Of a stretch of 64,000 bases of DNA, positions 55,471-64,000 are shown piece after piece; position 1 is the first letter of the stretch; each line of letters starts with the position of its first letter. The DNA comes from an uncultured Paracoccaceae bacterium. Its GTDB lineage: Bacteria; Pseudomonadota; Alphaproteobacteria; Rhodobacterales; Rhodobacteraceae. The notes beneath the pieces were generated by a model. It was given only the letters and a program-made list of their open reading frames with translations. It did no database searches and was not told the origin of the DNA. The stretch covers positions 62,001-126,000 of the forward strand of contig CANLSM010000010.1 of the NCBI GenBank assembly GCA_947493745.1. Reading direction: 5' to 3'. A program made the translations under genes and the position numbers.

Positions 55471-56845
55471 CCTTACGCCTCCGCTTGCGCCAGGGCGCAT
55501 CTGCTTCCCAGTCACCTGCCATGATGGAGCCGTAGGGCATGATCTCATCGACCACCTCGGCAAGATCATAGGCTTCCATCTGCGCCCGCACGGTTGCGGC
55601 CGACTTGTAGGCGGAAGGCAGTTCGGAGACATCAATCCTGCCGCAGAAGAACCGCGCGTCGATATGAGCCGTCTCGGCTGCAAAGACCTCCGCATCCGCC
55701 CGCCCTTCAAGGCTGCGCTTATGGGCCGTCCGCGAGAAGTTGCGCCCCGCCCCATGTGGCGCGAAACCGATGTTACGCCCGTTGCGCGTGGCGCGGATCA
55801 GCAAGACCGGCTCACCCATGTTGAGCGGCACGATCTGCACACCGTCCGTATCGGGCAGAAACGCGTCGTGGATCGGCGTCGCGCCCTTGGCATGGAAGTA
55901 GAGATCGCCCTCGCGAAACACGAAGTTGTGCTCGTTCCAGAACCGATGATGTAGCTTGCCGTCAATTGCGCGCAGCGTGGACTGGTGCAGCACATCATGG
56001 TTGACCCGGGTCCATTCGCGGATCAGCTGAAGCGCGGCCCAATAGTCCTGCCCGTCCTGCGTATCGGCCGGGATCCAGGCATTCTGCTTCAGCGTCTGCG
56101 GCGAGAGCGTCTGGCGATAGCCCTCCGCCACGCGCATCCCCAGTTTGTAGAGGATCGCGCCGGGCCCGCGGGAGCCGTGGTGTGTCACCAGACAGGTCCG
56201 ACCGCCCGCCTTCGAGACGCCGACATAGGCAAAGTGGTTGCCGTCACCCTGCGTGCCGAGATTGGTGATCGCGGCTGCCTGCAGTTTCTGGTCGCGCAGG
56301 AACGGGTTCTCGCGGAACGCATCAAAGAGGTCCGGCGGCAGCGTGAAACGCTGGCCGTTTGCGCGCCCGCCAGGCCCGAAATGGGTCACCTTGTGAACCG
56401 CATCCAGAACGGTCTTGGGATCGCTGTCCGCGAACTCCGTCACCATGACCGAGCAACAGATATCTGCCGAATGCATGCCCGGATGGATGGCGTTTCGGGC
56501 CACGGCCACACCGCCCACTGGAATCGTGCCTTTCGAGCCCGCAGGACAGGCATCTGGCATGATCGCACCATCGATGAGCGTCGGCGTGCGCATCAGCGCA
56601 TTCATCGTGGCCTCTACCGCCTCGATGTTCTCGACCTCGGCCTCGCAGGTCGCCTCGATATTCACCTGATAGCCAACGCCCGTCTGCAAAGGGATGGTCG
56701 GCAGCACGACAGGGGCCACGCCGTCCAGATAGCTCCGCAACGCATCGCCTCGCAGATCATTTGCATTCGCGAAAGCCAGGGCCTCCGAGAACCAGGGCCC
56801 CGATGTGAAGCCCATTTCGATCAGATCCTTGCCGGTGATGCGCAT
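55460..56845 (-). CDS. rtcB: RtcB-family RNA ligase
   Basis: Joins RNA 2',3'-cyclic phosphate or 3'-phosphate ends to 5'-OH ends with GTP and manganese. The 461-residue product shows the metal-binding IHPGMHSADICCSV (DxxC), GTQGDGNHFAYVG, VTHHGSRGPG and the guanylylated histidine region FAPHGAGRNFSRTAHKR. It belongs to the shorter proteobacterial subtype. No RtcA or RtcR gene is adjacent, so the classical rtcR-rtcBA control is absent. It starts 42 bp after the rpmA terminator, so it probably has its own promoter. Confidence 0.9.
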   Translation of the reverse strand: MRITGKDLIEMGFTSGPWFSEALAFANANDLRGDALRSYLDGVAPVVLPTIPLQTGVGYQVNIEATCEAEVENIEAVEATMNALMRTPTLIDGAIMPDACPAGSKGTIPVGGVAVARNAIHPGMHSADICCSVMVTEFADSDPKTVLDAVHKVTHFGPGGRANGQRFTLPPDLFDAFRENPFLRDQKLQAAAITNLGTQGDGNHFAYVGVSKAGGRTCLVTHHGSRGPGAILYKLGMRVAEGYRQTLSPQTLKQNAWIPADTQDGQDYWAALQLIREWTRVNHDVLHQSTLRAIDGKLHHRFWNEHNFVFREGDLYFHAKGATPIHDAFLPDTDGVQIVPLNMGEPVLLIRATRNGRNIGFAPHGAGRNFSRTAHKRSLEGRADAEVFAAETAHIDARFFCGRIDVSELPSAYKSAATVRAQMEAYDLAEVVDEIMPYGSIMAGDWEADAPWRKRRRKDGR

Positions 56846-56886
56846 TGTCAGTCTCCTTTTTGTCTGCGCACGGACCCTTCAGATAC

Positions 56887-56915
56887 AAAAAGGGCCCGGT
56901 TTGGTAACCGAGCCC
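56887..56915 (-). terminator. Rho-independent terminator of the rplU-rpmA operon
   Basis: On the minus strand GGGCTCGGTT (56915-56906) pairs with AACCGGGCCC (56901-56892) over ten pairs with one G-U, loop ACCA, followed by TTTTT (56891-56887). It lies 33 bp after the rpmA stop. Confidence 0.9.
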
Positions 56916-56947
56916 CTCATGAATTCAGGTTTTGGTTTAAGCTCGGC

Positions 56948-57217
56948 TTATTCCGCTGCCTCCGCGGTTGGGAGAACGGAAATGAAGGTGCGTCCCTTGA
57001 GGCCCTTGTGAAACTTCACCGAGCCTTCTTCGACTGCAAATATGGTGTGGTCCCGGCCCATGCCGACACCTGTACCCGGCCACCATTTCGTGCCGCGCTG
57101 ACGGCAGATGATATTGCCCGGGATTACGGCCTCGCCGCCGAATTTCTTGACGCCAAGACGCCGACCGGCGCTGTCGCGACCGTTACGGGATGAACCGCCT
57201 GCTTTTTTATGTGCCAT
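56948..57217 (-). CDS. rpmA: 50S ribosomal protein L27
   Basis: An 89-residue ribosomal protein that reaches toward the peptidyl transferase centre. The sequence starts [20 protein letters not shown] and contains [21 protein letters not shown] and [12 protein letters not shown], all standard. The N-terminus is the short form without a cleaved leader. It follows rplU by 12 bp. Confidence 0.98.
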   Translation of the reverse strand: MAHKKAGGSSRNGRDSAGRRLGVKKFGGEAVIPGNIICRQRGTKWWPGTGVGMGRDHTIFAVEEGSVKFHKGLKGRTFISVLPTAEAAE

Positions 57218-57229
57218 CTCGGTCTCTCC

Positions 57230-57955
57230 TTACTTCTCGGCGTCGAACTGTTTTGCCTGGGCAATCCAGTCGTCGCGTTCAATCCGGCCCTTGAACGACA
57301 GCTTGTCATCCATGAAGGCAATCTCGTCTGCACCCCATTCGGCGATCTGCCAGAAGTGGAACACACCAACCTCGTTGAGCGTGCCTTCCAGCTTCGGTCC
57401 GACACCGGAGATCTTTTTCAGATCATCCGCATCGCCCTTGGCCTTCTTCAGAAGGTTTGCCGGCTCCTTCCCAGCGGCGGCAGGTGTGTCAGCCTTGGGA
57501 GCGGCCTTCTTGGGGGCTGCTTTCTTCTCGGCAGCCTCGGCCTTTTTCGGAGCGGCCTTCTTGGGTGCGGGTTTTGCTGCGGCAACCACGGCCGATGCGG
57601 AAGCGGCCCCGAGGGCTGCCTTTACGCCCGACTTCTCGGCACCCGATGCCAGAATGTCCGTGATCTTGACGACCGTGAGGTGCTGGCGATGCCCCTTCTT
57701 GCGCTGGGAAGAATGCTTCCGGCGGCGCTTCTTGAAGGAGATCACTTTCGGTCCGCGCGCCTGATCGAGGATCTCGGCCTGCACGGCAGCGCCCGCAACA
57801 AAGGGGGCACCAACAGTGACATTGTCACCGCCGAGCATCAGAATATCGTTGAACTGCACGGTTTCACCCGCCTCGGCGGCCAGTTTCTCAACCGTAAAGA
57901 TGTCGTCCTTGGTGACCTTGTATTGCTTGCCACCGGTTTTCAGTACCGCAAACAT
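57230..57955 (-). CDS. rplU: 50S ribosomal protein L21 with C-terminal extension
   Basis: The first 102 residues are normal L21 ([18 protein letters not shown] to [17 protein letters not shown]). They are followed by an Ala/Lys/Pro linker (residues 112-165, with repeats of AAPKKAE and KKAAPKKA) and a separate helix-hairpin-helix type domain (residues 176-241, [20 protein letters not shown] then FHFWQIAEW). The total is 241 residues against about 103 in E. coli. Such extensions are known in this order; the extra domain resembles those of NuoE-type extensions. It is first in the operon and has a clear promoter. Confidence 0.97.
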   Translation of the reverse strand: MFAVLKTGGKQYKVTKDDIFTVEKLAAEAGETVQFNDILMLGGDNVTVGAPFVAGAAVQAEILDQARGPKVISFKKRRRKHSSQRKKGHRQHLTVVKITDILASGAEKSGVKAALGAASASAVVAAAKPAPKKAAPKKAEAAEKKAAPKKAAPKADTPAAAGKEPANLLKKAKGDADDLKKISGVGPKLEGTLNEVGVFHFWQIAEWGADEIAFMDDKLSFKGRIERDDWIAQAKQFDAEK

Positions 57956-58103
57956 CGCTGCGTTTTCCTTCTCATCCTTCGCGTTAGACGGCCCCGCATT
58001 CGACGGTGTTTGTGGAGGGGTTCACCCTCCGCCGGGTAACAGCGTGCCCCGTTCGGGGAAATATAAAAGCCGAGCGCAAGCAGGGCCTGCCTCGGAAACC
58101 CGG

Positions 58104-58132
58104 CTTATCGTCGAGACCGGGCGACAAGTCAA
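58104..58132 (-). promoter_or_regulatory. Promoter of the rplU-rpmA operon
   Basis: On the minus strand TTGACT (58132-58127) and GATAAG (58109-58104) are 17 bp apart. The leader from there to the rplU start is about 145 nt and contains two hairpins (GGAGGG/CCCTCC and CCCCG/CGGGG), which may serve regulation of ribosomal protein synthesis. Confidence 0.55.
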
Positions 58133-58181
58133 GGCCGGAAAATGGGCTGATTGACCGCTCCCGTCCACTGCGCTTAGGTGC

Positions 58182-60458
58182 ATGAATGTGCAACAGGTGC
58201 GGACACTGATGGCCTTGTCAAAACCAATTGCGGATCTGTCGATCATATCGACGGCTTACAACGTCGCGGCCTATCTGCCGGACTTCTTCGAGTCTGTCCT
58301 GCAGCAAAGCGTCCTGCCAAAAGAGATCATAGTCGTAGACGATTGCAGCACGGACGAGACCAGAGCCGTTGCGGAACTCTACGCCGAAGCATATCCCGAT
58401 CTTGTCAGAGTGGTTCTGGCCGATAAGAACGGCGGTGTCGCCGCCACCCGCAACCTGGGCATCCGTCATGTGACAACCAACTGGATCCAGATCGTCGATC
58501 CGGATGATGTGCTGCATGACCGGGGCGTGATCGAGCGGATAGATCGTAGCATTCGCGAGACGTCGCCCGACGTCATCAGGCTGAACTTTGCCCGGTTCGA
58601 GACAGAAATCGGCTCGGGCAAAAACATCTATTCAAGCGGTCCGCGCTGGCGGCTTGAGGGCCATACGGGTGTGACGAATGTCGAACGGACGCCTGATCTG
58701 CTCTGGACGCAGAATTTCTGGCAACTTGTATACTCAAAGGCCTTTCTGGAGCGCCATGATCTCCGGTTCAACCCCGAGCAGCGACGCCGCGAAGACTGGT
58801 CGTTCCTCTTCGGTGCGCTGGCCCGGGCGGAAACGGTCGCAATCCTGGATGGTTATTGCATCAAGTACCGGGCGCGACCCGACAGCATTACCCAGAAAAA
58901 GAAGCCCGAGGACATGGGCTACTGTGTCAGCGAGTTCGTGAGCACGCGCGCCTCCCTGAAAGCGGCCAACGCCGAAGCGAGACCAATCCGGCACCATGTC
59001 GATCTGCGCATGGTGATCAGCCTGATGTGGACCTGCCTCGACTTCATTGATGTCATTGATCGGGACGAGATGCTGGCCCTTCTGGGACAGTGGCGCGAGG
59101 CCTTTTTGAAAGACGTGATCGGCGCGCATACTTTTGCGGAATGGAAGAAACGCTCGGCGAGCACCAAGGCCCCGTTCGATCTTGCGGGGATCGTCACCGA
59201 AGCTGACGTCCGCCGGGGGTTCACAGCGATCACCCGCTCGACCGACGCCTTCCACGATCTTTGCCGCGAGATAAAGACCGGCAAGGATCGAAAGAAGGAT
59301 GCGAAGGGAGCCAGGCCATTCGGACCGAAGCCGTTCGATCTGCAGGGGCGGCATCTTTTCCTGCATGTCGGCATGGCAAAGACCGGCACCACGGCGTTTC
59401 AGCGGTTCCTTCTCGATGTTCAGCCACAGATCAAGGGCCGGGTGTGTTTCCCTCATAAGCATATCAGCAACAGCGGCGACTACCGGCACGGGCCGGGGCA
59501 TCTCTTCCTGTTTCAGGGCCTCGCCTTCGATACCAATCAATTGGAGGTTCGCGAGACGCTTCAGGAGATCCGCGAAAGCCCCGCGCCTGCGATCTGCCTG
59601 TCCTGCGAGTTGCTGGCGGATCGCTTCTTCTTTCGCGACCCGGAGTTTCAGAACCGCATCCGCGCGTTTTTTGTCAATGGCCCGATCAGTGTGCTGATGG
59701 TGCGCCGGGACCCGTTTGGGCATGCGCTGTCTCTCTATAAGGAAGATGTCATCTCACCCGGACGCCGATATGTCGCCGATCCGCTTTGCTATCTGAGAAA
59801 TATCATGTCCGCGACCGGTCTGGATCAGGATCAGGCGCAGGCCGACTATGAGGCTCTGTTTGGTGCCGAGAATACGCATGTTCTGCGTCTTGAGGATCAC
59901 CCAGGCACAATTGTCCAGCGCCTTGCAGGTGTCATCGACCCCGCGCTGGAACCACTCGCGGCAGAGCGGGACAACATGGTTCACATGTCGATCGATGACA
60001 GTCTCGCGCCCGTTGGACGGATCGCAAACCGCCAACCGTCAGAGACCGGCGCCTTGCGCCGGACGCTGCGAAAAATGGAGCCGGTTGAGCGCGCGGATGA
60101 CACCGTCAGCCTCCGCGCCCGGACAATGGTTCTGATCCTGAAGGGAAAGCGCCGGGAATGGGGCTATCCTGACTGGTCGAAGACGGATGAAGACAGGGCC
60201 AGTTCACGGGTGCAGGCCCTGATGGGCGACCCGGTGATCGGGCATATCGAGGAAGTGCTCGAAAGGGAAGCCTACTTGCGCGATGTCACCTCGAAACCGA
60301 AATCCGGCTTGCAGAACCTGAGTTTGCCCGCGTTGAAAGACCTGATCGGCGCCCCTGCGGACCTGCTCATTCATGGCAGACGGCCCAGACGCGACGTGCT
60401 GGTGACCTATGCCGCATTGCTGCTGGTCGGCCATTACCTCTATCTGCTGGCGCGATGA
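58182..60458 (+). CDS. Glycosyltransferase family 2 fused to a sulfotransferase-like domain
   Basis: A 758-residue two-domain protein. Residues 15-240 are a GT2 glycosyltransferase: ADLSIISTAYNVAAYLPDFF, EIIVVDDCSTDET and the metal-binding VDPDD near residue 107. Residues 388-660 look like a PAPS-dependent sulfotransferase: the phosphate loop LHVGMAKTGTTAFQRFL (near residue 395) and a 3'-phosphate-binding stretch VRRDPFGHALSLY (near 507). It could make and sulfate a cell-surface sugar. The start at 58182 is uncertain; ATG 58209 is possible. It is a lone gene divergent from rplU, without polysaccharide genes nearby. Confidence 0.75.
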   Translation: MNVQQVRTLMALSKPIADLSIISTAYNVAAYLPDFFESVLQQSVLPKEIIVVDDCSTDETRAVAELYAEAYPDLVRVVLADKNGGVAATRNLGIRHVTTNWIQIVDPDDVLHDRGVIERIDRSIRETSPDVIRLNFARFETEIGSGKNIYSSGPRWRLEGHTGVTNVERTPDLLWTQNFWQLVYSKAFLERHDLRFNPEQRRREDWSFLFGALARAETVAILDGYCIKYRARPDSITQKKKPEDMGYCVSEFVSTRASLKAANAEARPIRHHVDLRMVISLMWTCLDFIDVIDRDEMLALLGQWREAFLKDVIGAHTFAEWKKRSASTKAPFDLAGIVTEADVRRGFTAITRSTDAFHDLCREIKTGKDRKKDAKGARPFGPKPFDLQGRHLFLHVGMAKTGTTAFQRFLLDVQPQIKGRVCFPHKHISNSGDYRHGPGHLFLFQGLAFDTNQLEVRETLQEIRESPAPAICLSCELLADRFFFRDPEFQNRIRAFFVNGPISVLMVRRDPFGHALSLYKEDVISPGRRYVADPLCYLRNIMSATGLDQDQAQADYEALFGAENTHVLRLEDHPGTIVQRLAGVIDPALEPLAAERDNMVHMSIDDSLAPVGRIANRQPSETGALRRTLRKMEPVERADDTVSLRARTMVLILKGKRREWGYPDWSKTDEDRASSRVQALMGDPVIGHIEEVLEREAYLRDVTSKPKSGLQNLSLPALKDLIGAPADLLIHGRRPRRDVLVTYAALLLVGHYLYLLAR

Positions 60459-60539
60459 GGTCGCGGGCCGAGACAATTTCCCTTGCATGGCCCAGCGGGT
60501 CAGCCTAAACCCCCTTTCCAGACCAGACGTCTGATTTGC

Positions 60540-60629
60540 GGAGAGGTGCCGGAGTGGTCGAACGGGGCGGTCTCGAAAACCGTTGTGCCTTTACGGGTAC
60601 CCAGGGTTCGAATCCCTGTCTCTCCGCCA
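60540..60629 (+). tRNA. tRNA-Ser (anticodon CGA)
   Basis: A 90-nt tRNA with an encoded CCA. The acceptor GGAGAGG pairs with TCTCTCC (last pair G-U). The anticodon arm is GCGGT-CTCGAAA-ACCGT, so the anticodon is CGA. A long variable arm (GTGCCTTTACGGGTAC) marks it as class II serine. The T arm contains GGTTCGAATC. It reads UCG. Confidence 0.95.
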
Positions 60630-60652
60630 CAGGCTTAGCCGTCGGATCAACC

Positions 60653-61096
60653 TCAGGGCAATGGCACCAGAAGCGCGAATTTGAAGACCGCGTAGAACGC
60701 CGCCATGATCACGGCACCTGATCCCCAGTAGAGAACCAGCTTGCCTGGGGTCCAATGGTCATGCATCGCCGAGATCAAACCACCGGCGAAGGCAATTGCT
60801 CCGGCTGCCAGAAAGCCGATATAGGGCATCGCGAAACAGGCCAGAAGCATCGTGACAACCAGGGCGAAACGACGCCACCAGGACCCGTTTCCGAAGCCCT
60901 CCTCATCCAGAGGCCGCAGCAGGCCGGAGACGAAGGCGATCACTGAAAAGACGATCAGAACCGTCGCAACAGTCTGCGGGAACACTTTGGAATCACTGTC
61001 CGAATAGCCGGTGGTATCATAAAGCACCATGATACCCGCGAAGACGAAGAAAGCCGAGAGGACAAGCGATCCCAGATTGCCATGTACTGTTCTCAT
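60653..61096 (-). CDS. tctB: Tripartite tricarboxylate transporter, TctB small membrane subunit
   Basis: A 147-residue protein with four hydrophobic segments (LVLSAFFVFAGIMVLY, VATVLIVFSVIAFVSGLL, and two later helices). This is the small membrane subunit of the tripartite tricarboxylate transporter. The ATG at 61096 overlaps the tctA stop by 4 bp, so the two are coupled. Gene order here is tctC-tctA-tctB on the minus strand. It ends 23 bp from tRNA-Ser. Confidence 0.87.
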   Translation of the reverse strand: MRTVHGNLGSLVLSAFFVFAGIMVLYDTTGYSDSDSKVFPQTVATVLIVFSVIAFVSGLLRPLDEEGFGNGSWWRRFALVVTMLLACFAMPYIGFLAAGAIAFAGGLISAMHDHWTPGKLVLYWGSGAVIMAAFYAVFKFALLVPLP

Positions 61097-62592
61097 CGGC
61101 CTGCCTCGGTCCGGCTCCGCTTCCATGCAGAGAAGGCCGGATAGAGCAGCGAGAGGATGGTGAAAGCGATGATCGCCTGCGAAAGAGGCCGCCCGAAGAA
61201 CATGCCGAGCAGATTGCCCGTCGCGTCCCCGATGATCCAGCCCTGCACGAAGCCCTGCTCCGCGATTGGCCCGAGGATCAGCCCCAGCACGATCGGCGAG
61301 GCGGCAAAGCCGAACCGGCCGATGACCCAGCCGAATGTTCCCAGGAGCAGCATGATGATCACATCCGAGATGCTGTTGCGGATCGCAAACGTGCCGATGA
61401 TGGTCATGAAACCGACGCTCGGCACAAGTACGGCCTTGGGGATCTTCACGATGGATTTGTAGGCGTAGCGTCCGATCAGAAGGCCCGTCGGCAGCATCAG
61501 GATTGTCGCGATGATCAGGCCATAGATGAAGGTGTAGACAATCGATCCGTTGGACTGGAAGAGCGTCGGACCGGTCCGCACCCCCTGCACCAGCAATGCG
61601 CCGAGGATCACCGCATCCGGCGGCGTGCCGGGGATGCCAAGGACCAGTGTCGGGATGAACCCGCCTCCCACTGTCGCGTTGTTGGCAGCCTCGGTCGCCA
61701 TGATCCCGTCGGGCTCACCTTCCCCGAATTTCTGGTCCGGCTTCGCGCTGCGCCGGGCCTCGGAATAGGCGACCAGACCCGCCACCGACCCGCCCGCGCC
61801 GGGCAGAATGCCGACCAGCGTTCCGATCACCGATGAGCGGATCAGGTTGAACTTGGAGCGCAGCGCAATCCTCGCCGCCTCTCCGATACGCACCGATCGC
61901 ATATCGTTCTCCACCTTCAGGTGTCGATCGGGAACCGCGACCAGATCGATCAGCACCGGGATGCAGTAAAGCCCGATCAGGGCGCCGACCACGCCAAAGC
62001 CTCCGATCATCGTCTGGCTGCCGAAGGTCAGGCGAATGTCGGCGGAAACCTCGGCCACACCCACGGTGGAAAGGATCATGCCGAAGGCTCCTCCGATCAG
62101 CCCCTTGATCAGGTTGCCGCTGGAGAGCGACGCAATCAGCGAGAGGCCGAAGATCGCCAGCCAGAAGTATTCGATGGGCCCGAAGGCAAGCGCGACCTGG
62201 CTGAGCGGCGGTGCGAGAAACAGGAGCGCTAGCGCACCGATCATCCCGCCGGTGACAGAGGCGAAACAGGCCAGCGCCACGGCCAGATCGCCGTCGCCCC
62301 GTTTGGCCATCGGATATCCGTCAAAGGTCGTGGCGATGGCCGAAGGCGTGCCAGGCGTGTTGAGCAGGATCGCCGCATAGGCACCGCCATAGATCGCGCC
62401 CGTATAGATCGCCCCCAGCAGGATCAGTGCCGAGGCCTGGTCCATGCTGAAGGTGATCGGCACAAGAACAGCCACCGCCATGGTGGCGGTCAGACCGGGG
62501 ATGGAGCCGATAACCGTTCCTGCCACCACGCCGAAGAGCGCAAGGGCGATGTTCAGCGGCGTGAGAGCCGACAGAAAGTTACCGAGATCCAT
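61093..62592 (-). CDS. tctA: Tripartite tricarboxylate transporter, TctA large membrane subunit
   Basis: The 499-residue membrane channel of a secondary, binding-protein-dependent importer. It has about eleven or twelve helices, with the family marks GSIPGLTATMAVAVLVPIT near the start, IYGGAYAAILLNTPGTPSAIATTFDGYP, and the second LPGAGGSVAGLVAYSEARR. The two PG-rich repeats are the TctA signature. The solute is a carboxylate in known cases; the exact one cannot be told. Confidence 0.93.
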   Translation of the reverse strand: MDLGNFLSALTPLNIALALFGVVAGTVIGSIPGLTATMAVAVLVPITFSMDQASALILLGAIYTGAIYGGAYAAILLNTPGTPSAIATTFDGYPMAKRGDGDLAVALACFASVTGGMIGALALLFLAPPLSQVALAFGPIEYFWLAIFGLSLIASLSSGNLIKGLIGGAFGMILSTVGVAEVSADIRLTFGSQTMIGGFGVVGALIGLYCIPVLIDLVAVPDRHLKVENDMRSVRIGEAARIALRSKFNLIRSSVIGTLVGILPGAGGSVAGLVAYSEARRSAKPDQKFGEGEPDGIMATEAANNATVGGGFIPTLVLGIPGTPPDAVILGALLVQGVRTGPTLFQSNGSIVYTFIYGLIIATILMLPTGLLIGRYAYKSIVKIPKAVLVPSVGFMTIIGTFAIRNSISDVIIMLLLGTFGWVIGRFGFAASPIVLGLILGPIAEQGFVQGWIIGDATGNLLGMFFGRPLSQAIIAFTILSLLYPAFSAWKRSRTEAGR

Positions 62593-62625
62593 TGCGCGCC
62601 GCCGGTCTGGTCATGTTTGCCAGCG

Positions 62626-63579
62626 TTATTGAAGCAGACCCGCCTCGCGCGCATCGGCCAGATATTCCTCTACACGCGCCTTCATGAAGGCCTCCATTCC
62701 GGCGGCATCCACATCGAGCATGGCAAAGCCGCCATCAAGCATCTTTTGACGGAACTCCGGATCGGCATTGATCTCACCGATCATGTCGGACCACAGCTGG
62801 CGGGTCTCCGCACTGGCTGATGCGGGCAGCGCAATGCCGCGATAGGCACCGCCGACCATGTCAAAGCCAAGCTCCTTGAAGGTCGGAACGTCAGGAAAGA
62901 GCGGGTGGCGTTCCTCCATGGCAACGGCTAGCATCCGCACCGCGTCGCCCTGCTTGGCACCTACGGTCGTATACCCCCACTCGGCCTTGACCTGGCCACC
63001 GAGCAGCGCGGTCACCGCGGCCCCTGTGCCCTTGAATGGAACGTAAGTCGTCGTCGTTCCGGCCATCTTGTCGAACTTGATCTGCGCCAGATGATTGGCG
63101 CTGGCCTTGCCCGAACCCGACATTGTCACCGCACCGGGATTGGCCTTGGCATCGTCAATCAGGTCCTGAAGGCTCTGATAGGGGCTGTCCGCCTTTACCA
63201 CGATCGCATCGGGCGTGAAGTGGAACATGTAAAAGGCGTTGACGCCTTCAGTGGTGTAGCCGACATCCTTCTGCGCCGGTTGAATGATGATGTGGGGCAG
63301 GTTGATCCCCATGATCGTCTGGCCGTCGCCGTTCAGTCCATTGAGCGTTGCCCAGCCGACCGCTCCACCGCCGCCGGGCTGATAGGAAACGACGAGCTCC
63401 TGGCCGAACTTGTCCTTGAAGAATGGCTGCTGCAACCGCGCCGAAATATCGGACTCGCCGCCGGGGCCAAACGGGATGATATAGCTCACCGGGCCGGTGA
63501 TTTCAGCATTGGCGGTCAGTGCAGTCGTAGCCACGATTGCGGCGGCGGCCACGGATTTCAGAATCGTTCTTCGGAGCAT
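62626..63579 (-). CDS. tctC: Tripartite tricarboxylate transporter, TctC/Bug-type binding protein
   Basis: A 317-residue periplasmic binding protein of the Bug family. The signal peptide is MLRRTILKSVAAAAIVATTALTANA. The mature protein has the usual YIIPFGPGGESDISARL and the central region VTMSGSGKASANHLAQIKFDK. It delivers a carboxylate or related solute to TctAB. It begins the tctCAB operon, 33 bp before tctA. Confidence 0.9.
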   Translation of the reverse strand: MLRRTILKSVAAAAIVATTALTANAEITGPVSYIIPFGPGGESDISARLQQPFFKDKFGQELVVSYQPGGGGAVGWATLNGLNGDGQTIMGINLPHIIIQPAQKDVGYTTEGVNAFYMFHFTPDAIVVKADSPYQSLQDLIDDAKANPGAVTMSGSGKASANHLAQIKFDKMAGTTTTYVPFKGTGAAVTALLGGQVKAEWGYTTVGAKQGDAVRMLAVAMEERHPLFPDVPTFKELGFDMVGGAYRGIALPASASAETRQLWSDMIGEINADPEFRQKMLDGGFAMLDVDAAGMEAFMKARVEEYLADAREAGLLQ

Positions 63580-63687
63580 TGGCTTCCTCTCTACTGGCTG
63601 TGCATTTTTGACGCTTGGGCGCTCTCGTTCAAACCAGCATAAACAAAGCTATTTCAATGGCTATCCTTTTTGCGCGCAGGGGCGCAT

Positions 63688-64000
63688 CTATGCAGCCTCG
63701 CTCAACCTCAGGCGGCGCAGGGCGGGCAAAAAGCGGTTCTGGCGCGACACGAGACCGGTTGAGGCCATCCCGATGCAGTATTTCGAGCAACTGCGGGTCG
63801 GATGAAGATGATCATTGCGCAGGATGCGATCGGCAATACCGTTCCCGCGGGCGGATTTGGTTTCGATGATGAACATTTCCGGGCCGACATCACGCACGAC
63901 GTCATTGGCCTCAAACCGCAATCCGATGTCGATGGTCAGCCGCTCGCCGCCCTCGCGGGCCACAAGGGTTATCCGCTCATACCGCATGGCGATCACGGGA
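63688..64000 (-). CDS. VTC-domain protein, probable polyphosphate polymerase (cut by window edge)
   Basis: Only the C-terminal 103 residues are inside the window; the frame is open to base 64000. The visible part reads VIAMRYERITLVAREGGERLTIDIGL, then MFIIETKSARG and SCSKYCIGMAS. These match the end of the VTC domain, where basic and acidic residues line a tunnel (ERLTIDIG, IIETKS, CSKYCIG). Bacterial relatives make polyphosphate from ATP or act on CotH-type substrates. The full protein is needed for a firm call. Confidence 0.6.
   Translation of the reverse strand, partial: PVIAMRYERITLVAREGGERLTIDIGLRFEANDVVRDVGPEMFIIETKSARGNGIADRILRNDHLHPTRSCSKYCIGMASTGLVSRQNRFLPALRRLRLSEAA

Overview
The window reads as chromosomal DNA of an alphaproteobacterium of the order Rhodobacterales (Roseobacter group). 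The evidence is high GC (about 60-65%), the gene families present (phosphatidylcholine synthase, lpxD-ACP-KAS cluster, IalB, DUF2061, DUF484 next to xerC, rplU with a C-terminal extension), and a dispersed palindromic repeat with arms of the type GCCTCCGGCGGGGATATTT. I see no phage, insertion sequence, CRISPR array or defence island. Most of the window is ordinary, densely packed housekeeping and catabolic genes.

Layout. 1-4.8 kb: end of a DUF484 gene, xerC, a cytochrome P460-like protein, an amino-acid ABC binding protein and permease without an ATPase, and pcs. 4.8-13.2 kb (minus): ileS, a DUF2339 membrane protein and a ycjX-ycjF pair. 13.2-15.2 kb: truA, a DUF2061 protein and an XRE regulator. 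15.2-24 kb (minus): one long pyrimidine operon of omega-aminotransferase, cupin, beta-ureidopropionase-type hydrolase, two small unknowns, dihydropyrimidinase and a four-gene ABC transporter, closed by a clear terminator. A RutR-type repressor gene is divergent, with a RutR-like palindrome in the gap. 24.7-28.8 kb (minus): a DMT exporter, then preT-VOC-preA, which supply the first step. PreTA, dihydropyrimidinase, hydrolase and aminotransferase together make the reductive route uracil -> dihydrouracil -> N-carbamoyl-beta-alanine -> beta-alanine -> malonate semialdehyde.

29-44 kb: cydAB-type quinol oxidase, an acyltransferase, a radical SAM gene overlapping a DMT exporter, aroB-aroK, a 45-residue membrane protein, a TPR-like secreted or periplasmic protein, xerD, a degenerate metallophosphoesterase, a CorC-type protein, a fatty acid desaturase and a HerA-like ATPase. 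The gap at 43.5-44.0 kb holds two probable small RNA genes in tandem.

44-58 kb: ialB, a lipid-A module (lpxD, dedicated ACP, ketoacyl synthase), an L,D-transpeptidase, a Tat-exported DUF882 protein, and the string proA-proB-obgE-GNAT-GNAT-lysE-rtcB-rpmA-rplU, all on the minus strand. 58-64 kb: a glycosyltransferase fused to a sulfotransferase-like domain, tRNA-Ser(CGA), a tctCAB tripartite transporter, and the end of a VTC-domain gene cut by the window edge.

The items most worth a second look are the two small RNAs, the low-GC patch over the IleS editing domain, the GT2-sulfotransferase fusion, the RutR-like control of a reductive (not Rut) pyrimidine pathway, and the metallophosphoesterase lacking its metal ligands.
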